DNA of 64,000 nucleotides from Streptomyces sp. WAC 01529 (lineage in GTDB: Bacteria; Actinomycetota; Actinomycetes; Streptomycetales; Streptomycetaceae), in assembly GCF_003945545.1 (NCBI RefSeq), contig NZ_CP029617.1:8025001-8089000 (forward strand), written 5' to 3'. Shown here piece after piece: positions 8,410-17,375 of the stretch; position 1 is the first letter of the stretch, and each line of letters starts with the position of its first letter. The notes below the pieces were generated by a model that was not told the DNA's origin, did not search any database, and saw only the letters and a program-made list of their open reading frames with translations. The position numbers and the translations under genes were made by a program.

Positions 8410-8468
8410 ACTCCGGCTCCTGCCAAGGGGCCTGGATCTGAGACCGCTGCCAGCTGGTGATCGAAGGG

Positions 8469-9017
8469 TCACTCCCCAGGCCAGTCCGCGCAGGACATGA
8501 CCCCGAAACCCCGGCTGGGGAAGACCGCGTCCATGAAGAAGTCGTGGATCGCCGCGTCGCCGTCGGCGCAGCCGTCCCGGAGCACGGTCAACTCGTAACC
8601 TCGGTCCGCCGCGTCATAGCAGGTCGCCGCCACCATCGCGCTGGTCGCCACCCCGGCGACCGCGAGGGTGGTGACGCCGCGCGCGCGGAGCACGAGGTCG
8701 AGGTCCGTGCCGGCGAACGCGCTGGCGCGGCGTTTCAGGACGACGACGTCCTCCTCGGCGACCGGCAGAGCGATCTCCGTACCGGCCGACCCCTCGTGGA
8801 AGGCGTCCCCGGTTTCGTAGAACGCCTTGAGCATGGCGTTGCCCCGAGGTACGTCCGCCCCGTTGTCCCGGAAGGCGAAGTGCACGAACACCACGAGGAC
8901 ACCGGCCGCACGGGCCCGCGGGATCAGTTCGGTGAGCGGTGGCACGACACTCCGGGCGAACGGGTAGCCACTCGTGATGCCCCGCTGGATGTCGCCGATG
9001 ATCAGTGCGGTCGTCAT
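8469..9017 (-). CDS. Isochorismatase-fold protein lacking the catalytic cysteine
   Basis: A 182-aa alpha/beta protein of the isochorismatase/nicotinamidase superfamily. The Asp of LIIGDIQRG and the Lys of VVVLKRRASAFAGTDLDLVLRARG occupy two catalytic positions. The third, normally Cys in a GVxTNxCV motif, reads GVATSAMVAAT, so Met replaces Cys. Amidase chemistry would therefore be lost; the protein may be a non-cysteine member (EntB-like isochorismatases also lack the Cys) or a binding protein. ATG 9017 is chosen because GGGAG precedes it; an earlier GTG is in frame. Solitary gene. Confidence 0.85.
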   Translation of the reverse strand: MTTALIIGDIQRGITSGYPFARSVVPPLTELIPRARAAGVLVVFVHFAFRDNGADVPRGNAMLKAFYETGDAFHEGSAGTEIALPVAEEDVVVLKRRASAFAGTDLDLVLRARGVTTLAVAGVATSAMVAATCYDAADRGYELTVLRDGCADGDAAIHDFFMDAVFPSRGFGVMSCADWPGE

Positions 9018-9185
9018 GACAGGCTCCCGTCCCACCCTGCTGTCCAGCGCCCCGTGCCCTACAGGGCAGCCATTCCGGCGGTCACTTTAATACGATGATC
9101 GCCGGGCTGGGAGTTCCTTGAGATCACCCGGGCGCGCGGCGCGGGCTGAGCCCGAGGGGACGGCGTATCCGCGCAGACTCGGAAG

Positions 9186-9926
9186 ATGAACGCGACACGA
9201 CGTGCCCTCCTGACAGGGCTGTTGGCCGCGGGGCTCGTGCCCTGCGCGGCAGGACCGGCCGCGGCGGCACGGCCCCGGCCCGCTGCCTCGCTCCTGGGGA
9301 AGGAGATCCGGCGGCTGCCCACCTCGCGCCGCGTGGTCGCCCTCACCCTCAACGCCGCGTGGAACGAGAGCGGACTCGACACCGTCCTGACCGAGCTGCG
9401 GCGCAGGCGGCTCCCGGCGACCTTCTTCCCGACCGGCCGGTTCGCCAGGGCCCACCCCCGGGCCGTGCGCGCCATGGGCGCCGAGCACGGGCTCGGCAAC
9501 CACTCCGACACCCACCCGTACTTCGACCGGATCAGCAGCGCGCAGCGGGAGCGGGAGGTGCGGCGCGCGGACGCCGCGATCCGGGAGGCGGCGCGGACCG
9601 AACCGCTGCCGTTCTTCCGCTTCCCCTTCAGCCACACCACGCCGGAGACGGTCGCCGACGTCAACAGGTTCGGGTACGCGGCGATCGAGTTCACCGTCGA
9701 CACCAACGGCTACCTCGGCCCGGGCGGCGGCATGACCGTGGAGCGAGTCGTCGGGCGGGCCGTCGCCGCCCTCGCGCCGGGCGCGCTCATCCAGATGCAC
9801 GTCGGCAGCGCGAGCGACGGAACCGTGCTCGACGCCGAGGCACTGCCCCAGATCCTCGACGCCGTCCGCGCGCACGGCTACGGCGTCGTGGACCTCCGCG
9901 AATTCCTGGTCCCCGAGGGGAAGTGA
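9186..9926 (+). CDS. Secreted polysaccharide deacetylase-fold (NodB) protein
   Basis: A 246-aa exported protein. The signal peptide starts NATRRALLTGLLAAGLV, with a twin-Arg pair, and ends at AAA-RP. The NodB domain keeps GNHSDTHP (two metal His), the RFPFS motif and IQMHVG. The first motif, usually TFDDG, is TLNAAWNE, so the catalytic and metal-binding Asp are both replaced. It may act on peptidoglycan or chitin oligosaccharides with altered chemistry, or only bind. CGGAAG stands directly before the ATG. Solitary gene divergent from the isochorismatase-like gene. Confidence 0.85.
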   Translation: MNATRRALLTGLLAAGLVPCAAGPAAAARPRPAASLLGKEIRRLPTSRRVVALTLNAAWNESGLDTVLTELRRRRLPATFFPTGRFARAHPRAVRAMGAEHGLGNHSDTHPYFDRISSAQREREVRRADAAIREAARTEPLPFFRFPFSHTTPETVADVNRFGYAAIEFTVDTNGYLGPGGGMTVERVVGRAVAALAPGALIQMHVGSASDGTVLDAEALPQILDAVRAHGYGVVDLREFLVPEGK

Positions 9927-9930
9927 AGAA

Positions 9931-9975
9931 GCCGCCGCCCGCCCCCTAGGCAGCCGCCGCCCGCCCTCTTAGGCC
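9931..9975. repeat. 22-bp tandem duplication over a gene end
   Basis: GCCGCCGCCCGCCC occurs at 9931 and again at 9953, each followed by a near-identical tail (CCTAGGCA versus TCTTAGGCC). The second copy contains the TAA stop of the minus-strand LAL regulator; the first supplies a further TAG on that strand. Confidence 0.6.
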
Positions 9976-12773
9976 GGCAACCGCTCGCTCAGACGCGCCA
10001 GTTCGCCCCGCGACGCCACCCCCAGCTTCGGATAGGCGTTGTACAGGTGATAGCCCACCGTCCGCGGGCTCAGGAACAGCTGCGCCCCGATGTCGCGGTT
10101 GCTCAGACCCGCCGCCGCCAGGCGTGTCACCTGCAGCTCCTGCGGGGTGAGCGCGCTGAAGCGGTCGCCCGCCGGGGTGGCCGCGGGGCGGGACTCGCCG
10201 GTGGCCCGCAGTTCGGAGCGGGCCCGCTCCGCCCACGGCCCGGCGCCCAGGCTCTCGAAGGCGTCGGCCGCGCCGCGCAGCGGGACGCGGGCCTCGGTGC
10301 GGCGGCCCGCCCTGCGCAGCCACTCGCCGTACAGCAGTTCGGTGCGGGCCCGCTCGAAGGGCAGGCCCTCGCCGTGGTGCAGCCGCACCGCCCGTTCGTA
10401 GAGCTCCCCGGCCCGCTCCTCCGGGGCGAGCAGCGCCCGGCAGCGCAGCGCGATCGCGTCGGCCCACTCCTGACCGGTGGCTTCCGCCCAGGCCTCGTAA
10501 CGGGCGAGGGCCTCGGACGCGCGGTCGGCGGCACCGGCGCGGGCGGCGGCCTCGACGAGGTCCGGCAGGGAGTAGAGGACCCTCACGGCGTGCCGCGCGG
10601 GGCCGTCGAGCAGTTCCTCGTACCGCCGCAGCGCGGCCTCGGGGCGGCCGAGCCCCAGGTCGAGCAGGCCGAGCGCGCCCACGCCCCACGCGAGGCAGGG
10701 CGGGTCGGCCCGTACGTCGTCGCGGATCGCGAGTTCCCTGACGCGCTCCTCGTCGCCCTCGACGGCCGCCAAGTGCGCCAGGACTCCGCGGATTTGGTCG
10801 ACGTACGGCAGTTGGCCGATGTCCTCGGCCACGCGCAGCCCCTCGGACGCGGCGGTGTGGCCGTCGCGGTGGCGGCCCAGGAGCGTGTGCGAGCGGGCCA
10901 GGAGCATCAGGGCCAGCGGGAGCATGCCGATCGCCCCCTGCGAGCGGCACTCTTGCTCCAGAGCGGTGAAGTGCTTGTGCCCAGCCTCCAGGTCGCCCGT
11001 GGAGAACGCCCAGGCGGCGATGGACAGCCGCTCGCGCAGGTCGAGCCCCGCGTGTTGCCCGTCGAGGCCCGAGACGAGGCCGCGCAGCGCGGGCAGTGCC
11101 GCTTTCGGGTCGTCCGCGGCGAGCTGCTCCAGGGCCAGCGCGGCGTCGACGAAGGGCGCCGTGTCCGCGCTCCGGGGCAGCTCCAACGAGGCGAGGCGGG
11201 CGGTCAGTTCGGACACCGCGGAGCGCGGACCGCCCAGCCAGGCCGCCGTCACCGCCTCGTAGAGCATGAACGCCGCGGCCCCCGGGGCCACCGCCGCGAC
11301 CGCGGCCGCGCCCTCACCGAGGAGGGTGTACGACGTTTCGAGGCGCCCCTGCTCACGGGCGACGGCGGCCCGCACCTTGACCAGTTCGGCGCGGCGCAGC
11401 GGATCGGTGATGTGCGGGGCGGCCCGTGTCGCGAGGTCGGCGGCGCGCGGGCCCTCCCCTGCGGCGGCCGCCGCGTGCGCGGCCAGCGCCAGACGCCGGA
11501 CGCGGTCGCGGGAGTCGGGACTCAGCAGCGCCGAACGCTCGCAGGCGGCGGCCACGGCCGTGTAGCCGCCACGCGCACGTGCGTGCTCCGATGTCTCCTC
11601 CAGGATGGCGGCGACGTACTCGTCGGGCTCGGTGGTGGCCGCCGCCAGATGCCAGGCGCGCCGGTCGATGTTGCCCACGCACGGCAGCGCGTGGGCGAGT
11701 GCCCGGTGCGCGGCGAGCCGGTCGCCGAGCGGTGCGCTCCGGTACGCGGCCGAGCGGATCAGTGGGTGACGGAAGACCAGACGCCCCTCGGTGACGCGCA
11801 CCAGGTCCTTGCGTTCGGCCGGTTCCACGTCGGTGACCGAGGCGCCCAGCGCGGAGGCCGCGGACGCGATGACCGCCAGGTCGTCGGTGGCCTCCGCGGC
11901 GGCGACGAGCAGTACCGTGCGGGTGCCCTGGGGCAACCCGCAGATGCGGTCGGTGAAGGTCCGCTGCACGCGCGCGTGCCCGCTGATCGGCGTGGTGTCG
12001 TGGGCCAGTCCCTCCCGTTGCGCCACGGGCAGTTCCCGCAGCGCCAGGGGGTTGCCCGCCGCCTCGCCGAGAATCTGCACGCGCGCGTGGTGCGGCAGAT
12101 CGGCGGCGTGCTCGGCGAGCAGCTCCCGGGCGGCGGCATCGGGGAGCGCGCCCACCCGGAGCTCGTCCAGGCCCGGCGCGGGGAACGGCGGCGCGTAGGT
12201 GTCCCGCGCGGCGAACAGCATGACGACACCCTCGGCGTCCAGGCGCCGGGCGGCGAAGAGCAGCGCCTCGGCCGACGCCTTGTCGAGCCAGTGCGCGTCG
12301 TCGACGACGCACAACAGCGGCTGCTCCTCGGCGAGATCGGCGAGCAGGGTGAGCACGGCGAGCCCGGTCAGGAACCGGTCCCCGCCGCTCGCTTCCACGG
12401 GCGGGTGGTCAAGGCCCGCCGCCGCGCCGGCCGAACCGCCCGCCAAGTCCGTGAGCCTCAGCGCGTCCCCGAGCCCCAGCGCGCCCCCGAGCGCCCGCGC
12501 CTGCCGCTCGGGCAGCTCCCCGACGCGGTCCGCCGCCCGGCCGAGCAGCAGATGCAGCCCCGCGAAGGGCAGTTCGCTCTCCGAGTCGGTGCCGGTGGCC
12601 CGCAGCACCCGCAGTCCCTCGGCGCGGGCCGCGGCGACCGCGTGCGCCAGCAGTTCGGACTTGCCTATCCCGGCTTCGCCGCGCACGACGAGCGCCGCGC
12701 TGCGGCCCTGTCGCGCCCCCTGAAGAACCCGGTCGATGACGCCGAGTTCGTCTTCCCTCCCGTACAACTCCAT
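9969..12773 (-). CDS. LuxR-family LAL-type ATPase regulator
   Basis: A 934-aa large ATP-binding regulator of the LuxR family. Walker A RGEAGIGKSELL is at residues 31-42 and Walker B LLCVVDDAHWLD about 160; a long TPR-like helical region follows, then a C-terminal LuxR helix-turn-helix with LTPQELQVTRLAAAGLSNRD and SPRTVGYHLYNAYPKLGV. MalT is the model for the family: ATP and an inducer drive oligomerisation and activation. ATG 12773 gives the conserved MELYGRE start. Only 33 nt separate it from the upstream oxidoreductase gene, so it is probably the last gene of a redox operon that it may control. Confidence 0.9.
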   Translation of the reverse strand: MELYGREDELGVIDRVLQGARQGRSAALVVRGEAGIGKSELLAHAVAAARAEGLRVLRATGTDSESELPFAGLHLLLGRAADRVGELPERQARALGGALGLGDALRLTDLAGGSAGAAAGLDHPPVEASGGDRFLTGLAVLTLLADLAEEQPLLCVVDDAHWLDKASAEALLFAARRLDAEGVVMLFAARDTYAPPFPAPGLDELRVGALPDAAARELLAEHAADLPHHARVQILGEAAGNPLALRELPVAQREGLAHDTTPISGHARVQRTFTDRICGLPQGTRTVLLVAAAEATDDLAVIASAASALGASVTDVEPAERKDLVRVTEGRLVFRHPLIRSAAYRSAPLGDRLAAHRALAHALPCVGNIDRRAWHLAAATTEPDEYVAAILEETSEHARARGGYTAVAAACERSALLSPDSRDRVRRLALAAHAAAAAGEGPRAADLATRAAPHITDPLRRAELVKVRAAVAREQGRLETSYTLLGEGAAAVAAVAPGAAAFMLYEAVTAAWLGGPRSAVSELTARLASLELPRSADTAPFVDAALALEQLAADDPKAALPALRGLVSGLDGQHAGLDLRERLSIAAWAFSTGDLEAGHKHFTALEQECRSQGAIGMLPLALMLLARSHTLLGRHRDGHTAASEGLRVAEDIGQLPYVDQIRGVLAHLAAVEGDEERVRELAIRDDVRADPPCLAWGVGALGLLDLGLGRPEAALRRYEELLDGPARHAVRVLYSLPDLVEAAARAGAADRASEALARYEAWAEATGQEWADAIALRCRALLAPEERAGELYERAVRLHHGEGLPFERARTELLYGEWLRRAGRRTEARVPLRGAADAFESLGAGPWAERARSELRATGESRPAATPAGDRFSALTPQELQVTRLAAAGLSNRDIGAQLFLSPRTVGYHLYNAYPKLGVASRGELARLSERLPA

Positions 12774-12806
12774 GGGCCAGACCCTACGTCCCACCAGCGA
12801 CTTCGT

Positions 12807-13727
12807 TCAGTCGACGGTGAGGACGACCTTGCCACGCCCGTGCCCGGTGGCCACCAGGCGGTGCGCGTCCGCCGCCCGCTCCAGCGGGAACGTCGCGCGT
12901 AGACGCACGTCCAGCGCCCCCTTCTCGTACAGCGCGGTCAGCTCGGCCAGGCGCGCGGCGGAGCGGGTGCCGCCCCAGTCGGGCAGGCCCAGACGCGCCG
13001 CCTCCTCCGTGGCGACCATGGTCACCACCCGGGTGCGGTCCTTGGCCACCGCCACGGCGGCGCGCAGCCCCTCCGGGCCCGCCGCGTCGAGCGCCGCGTC
13101 CACGCCGTCGGGCGCGACGGCACGGATCCGCTCGACGAGCCCTTCCCCGTACGTCACCGGGATCGCCCCCAGCGCCCGCAGATGGTCGTGGTTGCGCTCG
13201 CTCGCCGTGCCGATGACGGTCGTGGCGCCCCAGGCCCGCGCCAACTGCACGGAGAACGTGCCGAGCGCGCCGGCCGCGGCGCCGATCAGAACCGTGTCCC
13301 CGGGGCCCACCCGCAGCTGCGACAGCGCCAGGTGGGCGCCCTGACCGTTGCCCGAGAAGCCGCCCGCGACCGTCCACGGCATCGCGGTGGGCTTGTGCAC
13401 CAGCTGCTCTGCGGGGACGCAGACGTACTGCGCGTACCCGCCGAGCAGGCCGTATCCCAGCACCTCGTCGCCGGGCGCGAAGTCGGCGACCCGCTCGCCG
13501 ATCCGGTCCACCACCCCGGCGAACTCGTTGCCCGGCACGAGGGGGAACCCCGGCTCGGCACCCGGCGGCGTCCACCCCTCCCGCACCCTCAGGTCGAACG
13601 GCTGCACCCCGGCGGCCCTCACCCGTATCCGCACCTCACCGGGGCCCGGCTCGGGCACGGCCAGCTCCATGGGCCGCAGCACTTCGGGCGGACCGTAGGC
13701 CGACAGGGCGGCGGCGGTCATCTTCAT
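12807..13727 (-). CDS. NADP-dependent MDR oxidoreductase (quinone reductase type)
   Basis: A 306-aa medium-chain dehydrogenase/reductase without the structural-zinc Cys cluster. The GroES-like N domain includes PGNEFAGVVDRIGERV; the Rossmann part has IGAAAGALGTFSVQLARAWGATTVIGTASERN. Such enzymes reduce quinones or enones with NADPH. ATG 13727 has AAGGA 6 nt upstream and is preferred over a start eight codons earlier. It is preceded in the same direction by a second MDR gene (105 nt gap) and an FMN reductase and followed by the LAL regulator. Confidence 0.88.
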   Translation of the reverse strand: MKMTAAALSAYGPPEVLRPMELAVPEPGPGEVRIRVRAAGVQPFDLRVREGWTPPGAEPGFPLVPGNEFAGVVDRIGERVADFAPGDEVLGYGLLGGYAQYVCVPAEQLVHKPTAMPWTVAGGFSGNGQGAHLALSQLRVGPGDTVLIGAAAGALGTFSVQLARAWGATTVIGTASERNHDHLRALGAIPVTYGEGLVERIRAVAPDGVDAALDAAGPEGLRAAVAVAKDRTRVVTMVATEEAARLGLPDWGGTRSAARLAELTALYEKGALDVRLRATFPLERAADAHRLVATGHGRGKVVLTVD

Positions 13728-13832
13728 GGCAGTTCCTTGCTTCGCACTCACGACAATTCCTACGTACGTTGCGACAGGTGACGCCCAGTGGGGCGGCGGG
13801 GTTGAGGAAGGCGCGCCAGGCCGCGCCCGCCT

Positions 13833-14816
13833 TCACGGGACCAGGACGACCTTGCCGACGGTCTCGCGGTTCTGCAGCGCCCGGTGCGCCGCCGCCGCTT
13901 CCCGCAGCGGGAAGCGCGTCACCGCGGGCAGCAGCCGTCCGGCGGCCGCCTCCGCGATGGCCCGGTCCTGCGCGGCCCGCAGCCCGCCGGGCACCTTCAG
14001 CAGGCGCGGCCCGAGCGCGACCGTGACCTCCAGGAGACGGTCGAACAGGTCCCGCGCGCTCAGCTCGGTGACCGAACCGGCCGACCAGCCGAAGAGCAGC
14101 AACCGCCCGCCGAAACCGACCAGTTCGAGCGCGTCACGCCCCGGCCTGCCGCCCACCCCGTCGAGCGCCACCGTCACCTCGCGGCCCCGCAGCGCGTCAC
14201 GGACGCGCTCGGGCCACCGCGGGTCGTCGTAGTCCACGGCCACGTCGGCGCCCAGCGCCCGCACCCGCTCCACCTTCTCCGCGCCGCCGGCCGCTCCCAC
14301 CACCGTGGCGCCCGCGTTCCTCGCGGCCTGCACGAGAAGCGTCCCGACGCCGCCCGCGGCCGCCGTCACCAGGACCACGTCGTCCGCGGTGAACTCGGCC
14401 AGGTGCTCGATCGCCAGGGCGGTCCGGCCGGTGCCGACCATCGCGACGGCGGTGTCGAAGGCGACCTCGTCCGGCAGCGGATGCAGCGCATCGGCCTCGC
14501 GTACGGCGAACTCGGCGTAACCCGCGTTGACCAGACCCAGGTGCGCGGCGACCCGCCGCCCGAGCCAGGACTCGTCCACGCCGTCACCGACCGCGTCGAT
14601 CACGCCCGCGACCTCACGGCCCACGATCAGCGGCAACTCGGGAAGTGCGAAGGGGAGTTGGTCGGCGGCGCCCTCGCGCAACGCCGTGTCGAGCAGATGG
14701 ACCCCGGCGGCCCCGACGGCGATCCGTACCTGGCCGGGCCCCGGCACCGGGTCGGGGACTTCCTCGTACGTGAGGTTCTCGGCGGGCCCGAAGGTGTGCA
14801 GACGTATGGCATGCAT
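13833..14816 (-). CDS. Zinc-free MDR dehydrogenase / NADPH:quinone reductase
   Basis: A 327-aa protein with GroES-like fold (LPLIVGREVAGVIDAVGDGV) and Rossmann dinucleotide site TAAAGGVGTLLVQAARNAGA, followed by LGADVAVDYDDPRWPERV. It resembles QOR-type quinone reductases. CAGGAG 9 nt before ATG 14816 fixes the start; a TTG three codons earlier is less likely. It lies 42 nt after the FMN reductase stop, so the two are almost certainly co-transcribed and together could detoxify quinones or electrophiles. Confidence 0.88.
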   Translation of the reverse strand: MHAIRLHTFGPAENLTYEEVPDPVPGPGQVRIAVGAAGVHLLDTALREGAADQLPFALPELPLIVGREVAGVIDAVGDGVDESWLGRRVAAHLGLVNAGYAEFAVREADALHPLPDEVAFDTAVAMVGTGRTALAIEHLAEFTADDVVLVTAAAGGVGTLLVQAARNAGATVVGAAGGAEKVERVRALGADVAVDYDDPRWPERVRDALRGREVTVALDGVGGRPGRDALELVGFGGRLLLFGWSAGSVTELSARDLFDRLLEVTVALGPRLLKVPGGLRAAQDRAIAEAAAGRLLPAVTRFPLREAAAAHRALQNRETVGKVVLVP

Positions 14817-14858
14817 GGTGGTCAACTCCTGCTGGCAGAAGGGGAGGAGGAGCGGGGT

Positions 14859-15488
14859 TCAGGCGGCGTAGGGGCGGACGGTCTTGCCCTCGCGCAGGGT
14901 GTGGCCCCACCAGGCGAGCTGGTCGAGCATCGTCTTCGCGGCGGCGGTCGGCCCCGTGGGGTCGCGCAGCTCACCGGAGTCGTCGAAGCAGTCCCACACG
15001 CCGTGGAAGCTGACGGTGTCGCGCACCGTCACCGCGTGCAGCTCGGCGAAGACCTGCCGCAGCTGCTCGACGGCGCGCAGACCGCCCGCCATCCCGCCGT
15101 AGCTGACGAAGCCCACCGGCTTGGCACGCCACTCGGCGTAGTGCCAGTCGATCGCGGTCTTCAGCGTCGCGGGGAAGCTGTGGTTGTACTCCGGCGTGAC
15201 GATCACGAACGCGTCGGCCGCGTCGAGCCGCGGGGTGATCCCGGAGACCTCGGGCCCGCGCTGTTCGGAGAGCCCGTCCGGCAGGCGCGCCTCGGCCAGG
15301 TCGATCACGTCCACGTCCAGGTCGTCGCGCTGGGCGGTCTGCGCGCTGAACCAGTCGGCGACGGTGGGCGCGAAGCGGCCCTCACGGGTGCTTGCGACGA
15401 TGACGGCCACCTTCAGGCGCTCGTCCCGCCGGCTCCCGCCGCTGCTCTCGGCACGCTCGTTGGTCAGGGTCTGCTGGGTGTTGCTCAT
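14859..15488 (-). CDS. NADPH-dependent FMN reductase
   Basis: A 209-aa flavodoxin-fold protein. The phosphate-binding loop is VAVIVASTREGRFAPTVADW, and TPEYNHSFPATLKTAIDW plus FVSYGGMAGGLRAVEQLR are hallmarks of the NAD(P)H-dependent FMN/azoreductase (SsuE/ChrR-like) family. An unusual hydrophilic N-terminal extension of about 25 residues is present. GAGGAG precedes the ATG at good spacing. It is the first gene of the minus-strand redox operon and divergent from an MFS exporter, with which it shares an inverted control element. Confidence 0.9.
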   Translation of the reverse strand: MSNTQQTLTNERAESSGGSRRDERLKVAVIVASTREGRFAPTVADWFSAQTAQRDDLDVDVIDLAEARLPDGLSEQRGPEVSGITPRLDAADAFVIVTPEYNHSFPATLKTAIDWHYAEWRAKPVGFVSYGGMAGGLRAVEQLRQVFAELHAVTVRDTVSFHGVWDCFDDSGELRDPTGPTAAAKTMLDQLAWWGHTLREGKTVRPYAA

Positions 15489-15547
15489 GTCTGCCTCCTC
15501 GGCTAGGTGACGCGGCTTGTGACACCGACGAAGTTACGAACCCGACC

Positions 15548-15647
15548 CCGGTCACCGCCTCTGTCGTACGACCGGGATCGGTACCTGCCCGGGGACTAGG
15601 CCGACCGGTGGAGCACACCCCGGTCATCCGACAGAGGCGGCGAACGG
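15548..15647. promoter_or_regulatory. 25-bp inverted control element serving two divergent promoters
   Basis: A 25-nt sequence read on the minus strand from 15572 to 15548 is repeated on the plus strand from 15623 to 15647 with 21 of 25 identities; the core CGACAGAGGCGG is identical (15555-15566 and 15629-15640). Each copy ends about 20 nt before a -10-like box: TAACTT (15534-15529) for the FMN reductase and TACGGT (15659-15664) for the MFS gene, whose ATG follows 7 nt later. Both thus cover the -35 zone of their promoter in the same orientation, as expected for one shared regulator. Confidence 0.65.
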
Positions 15648-15671
15648 ATCACCCTTCGTACGGTCGCCCCC

Positions 15672-17096
15672 ATGACGAACACAGCCGCAACGAAGAGCTA
15701 CGACGACGCAGTTGACATCCCGCGCTGGGGTCCCGTCGTCGTCATGGCCCTGGCCATGCTGATGGTCTCCCTGGAGATGAGCCTGTCGGCGGTCACCTTG
15801 CCCTCCATCGGCCAGGAGCTGGACGTCGGCAGCGGAGCGGCGAAGTGGGTGATCCTCGCCTACGCCCTGCCCACCGCGGCGCTCGCGATCCCCGCGGGAC
15901 GCTGGGTGGACCGCGCGGACACCCGGCTCGTCTTCCTGACCGCCGTCGCCGCCGTGGGCCTCACCAGCGTGCTCGCCGCGCTCGCGCCGTCCCTCTGGGT
16001 GCTCCTGGTCGCCCGCGTCCTCCAGGGCGCGACGGGCGCGATGGTCGTCGCCATCTACATGCCGGTGGTCGCGGCGAGCGTCCCGGCGAGGCTGCGCGGC
16101 CGGGCACTCGGATACGTCGCCACGATCATGCCGCTCGGCTCGATGGCCGGTTCCTCGCTGGGCGGCTTCGTCGCCGACGCGTACGGCTGGCGGCCGGTGT
16201 TCCTCATCAAGCTCCCGGTGCTGCTCGTGGTGTGGTGGCTCGGTGCGCGGATGCTCCCGCGCGGTCGCGGCGGGCTCCCCGCGCCCGACCGGACGCTGCT
16301 CACCGATGTCCTGGTCCTCGGCGGCGCGGTCACCGCGCTGCTGCTCGCCTTCGACCGGATCGAGAGCGGCGCGGCCTACGCCGCCGGGGCGCTGGCGGCC
16401 GTCGCGGCCGGGCTCGCGGTGGTGTGGACGCGGCTGCGGTCGTCGAAGCCGATCGTCGCCCTGGTGAAGCGGCCCGCGTTCGGACTGCCGTTGCTCTCCT
16501 TGCAGTTGACGGGCACGTTCGTCGGGCTCTCGCTCTTCCTGCTGCCGTTCTTCGTCGCCGACGTCCTGCACGCGAGTGCCGAGCTGATCGGCCTCGCGAT
16601 GATCTTCTTCGTCGGGGGGATCGCCGTGGGCTCGCCTCTCAGCGGCCGCCTGACGGACCGCCACCCGCCCCACCTGGTGGCCGGGCTCGGCGGCGCCCTC
16701 ACTCTCGCCGGGCTGCTGTCGACCCTGTCCCTGGACGCGCACGCGGGCCTCGCGGACCTGTCCTGGCGGCTGGCGGTCATCGGGTTCGGGCAGGGCGTGT
16801 TCGGCGCCCCCAACAACACGGCGATGCTGGCCGCGACCCCGCCGGGCATGATCGGCACAGGTGGCGGCGTGGGGGCGACGGTTCGAACCCTGGCGTTCAC
16901 GGTGGGCCCGGCGATCGCGTCCCTCGCGTACGGCCTCGGCGAGGGAGGGGCACGGGGGTTCCGTACGGGCGTGATCGTCCTCGCCGTGTTGCAGGTGGGC
17001 GGGCTGCTGGCGGTGGCGGCGGGCTGGGTGGCGGCGCGGGCGTCGGCCGGGAACGCCGAACGGCCCACGGCGGCCGGGCCGGTGGCACGAGGCTGA
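15672..17096 (+). CDS. MFS drug/metabolite exporter (DHA2-like)
   Basis: A 474-aa polytopic membrane protein, about 14 predicted helices. Motif A-like loop PAGRWVDRADTRLVF lies between helices 2 and 3, and ARVLQGATGAMVVAIYMPVV with the PLGSMAGSSLGGFVAD motif C is typical of proton-coupled EmrB/QacA-type exporters. Apparently leaderless. The shared control element with the redox operon suggests that it expels the same toxic compound that the reductases modify; the compound is unknown. Confidence 0.9.
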   Translation: MTNTAATKSYDDAVDIPRWGPVVVMALAMLMVSLEMSLSAVTLPSIGQELDVGSGAAKWVILAYALPTAALAIPAGRWVDRADTRLVFLTAVAAVGLTSVLAALAPSLWVLLVARVLQGATGAMVVAIYMPVVAASVPARLRGRALGYVATIMPLGSMAGSSLGGFVADAYGWRPVFLIKLPVLLVVWWLGARMLPRGRGGLPAPDRTLLTDVLVLGGAVTALLLAFDRIESGAAYAAGALAAVAAGLAVVWTRLRSSKPIVALVKRPAFGLPLLSLQLTGTFVGLSLFLLPFFVADVLHASAELIGLAMIFFVGGIAVGSPLSGRLTDRHPPHLVAGLGGALTLAGLLSTLSLDAHAGLADLSWRLAVIGFGQGVFGAPNNTAMLAATPPGMIGTGGGVGATVRTLAFTVGPAIASLAYGLGEGGARGFRTGVIVLAVLQVGGLLAVAAGWVAARASAGNAERPTAAGPVARG

Positions 17097-17245
17097 GCGC
17101 GCCGAACCGGTACCGGAACTCGCGGCACAGACCCGGGGCAAGCCCGCTCGCCCGCCCCCGTGTACGCCGGGGCGCGCCCGGGCAGGTAGCAGCGGACGGC
17201 CACGGCGCAAAAGCGACCCGACGGAAAAGAGCCACGGCCGAGCAG

Positions 17246-17315
17246 ACCGGCGCCGGCACGGACCGGCGTCGGCACCGGCGGGGAGGAGCCCGGCGTCGGC
17301 ACGCACCGGCGCCGG
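17246..17315. repeat. Imperfect GC-rich direct repeats
   Basis: ACCGGCGYCGGCAC occurs at 17246-17259 and 17262-17275, with related copies near 17290 and 17305. They lie in the 279-nt gap between the MFS gene and the binding-protein gene, about 60 nt before the latter. I see no other convincing signal in that gap. Confidence 0.5.
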
Positions 17316-17375
17316 AGCAGGCCAGGGCAGGGGCGGGCCGCAGTGCGGCACCGGGAGCGGGAGGAGTCGGAGATC

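Noticed and set aside
10047..12902. Very long open frame antisense to the LAL regulator
   Set aside because: Arg/Gly-rich translation with no domain; it mirrors the third-position GC of the real gene on the other strand.
17097..17375. Possible small gene in the gap before the binding protein
   Set aside because: Reads are repetitive Ala/Gly/Arg without a ribosome site; better explained by GC-rich repeats.
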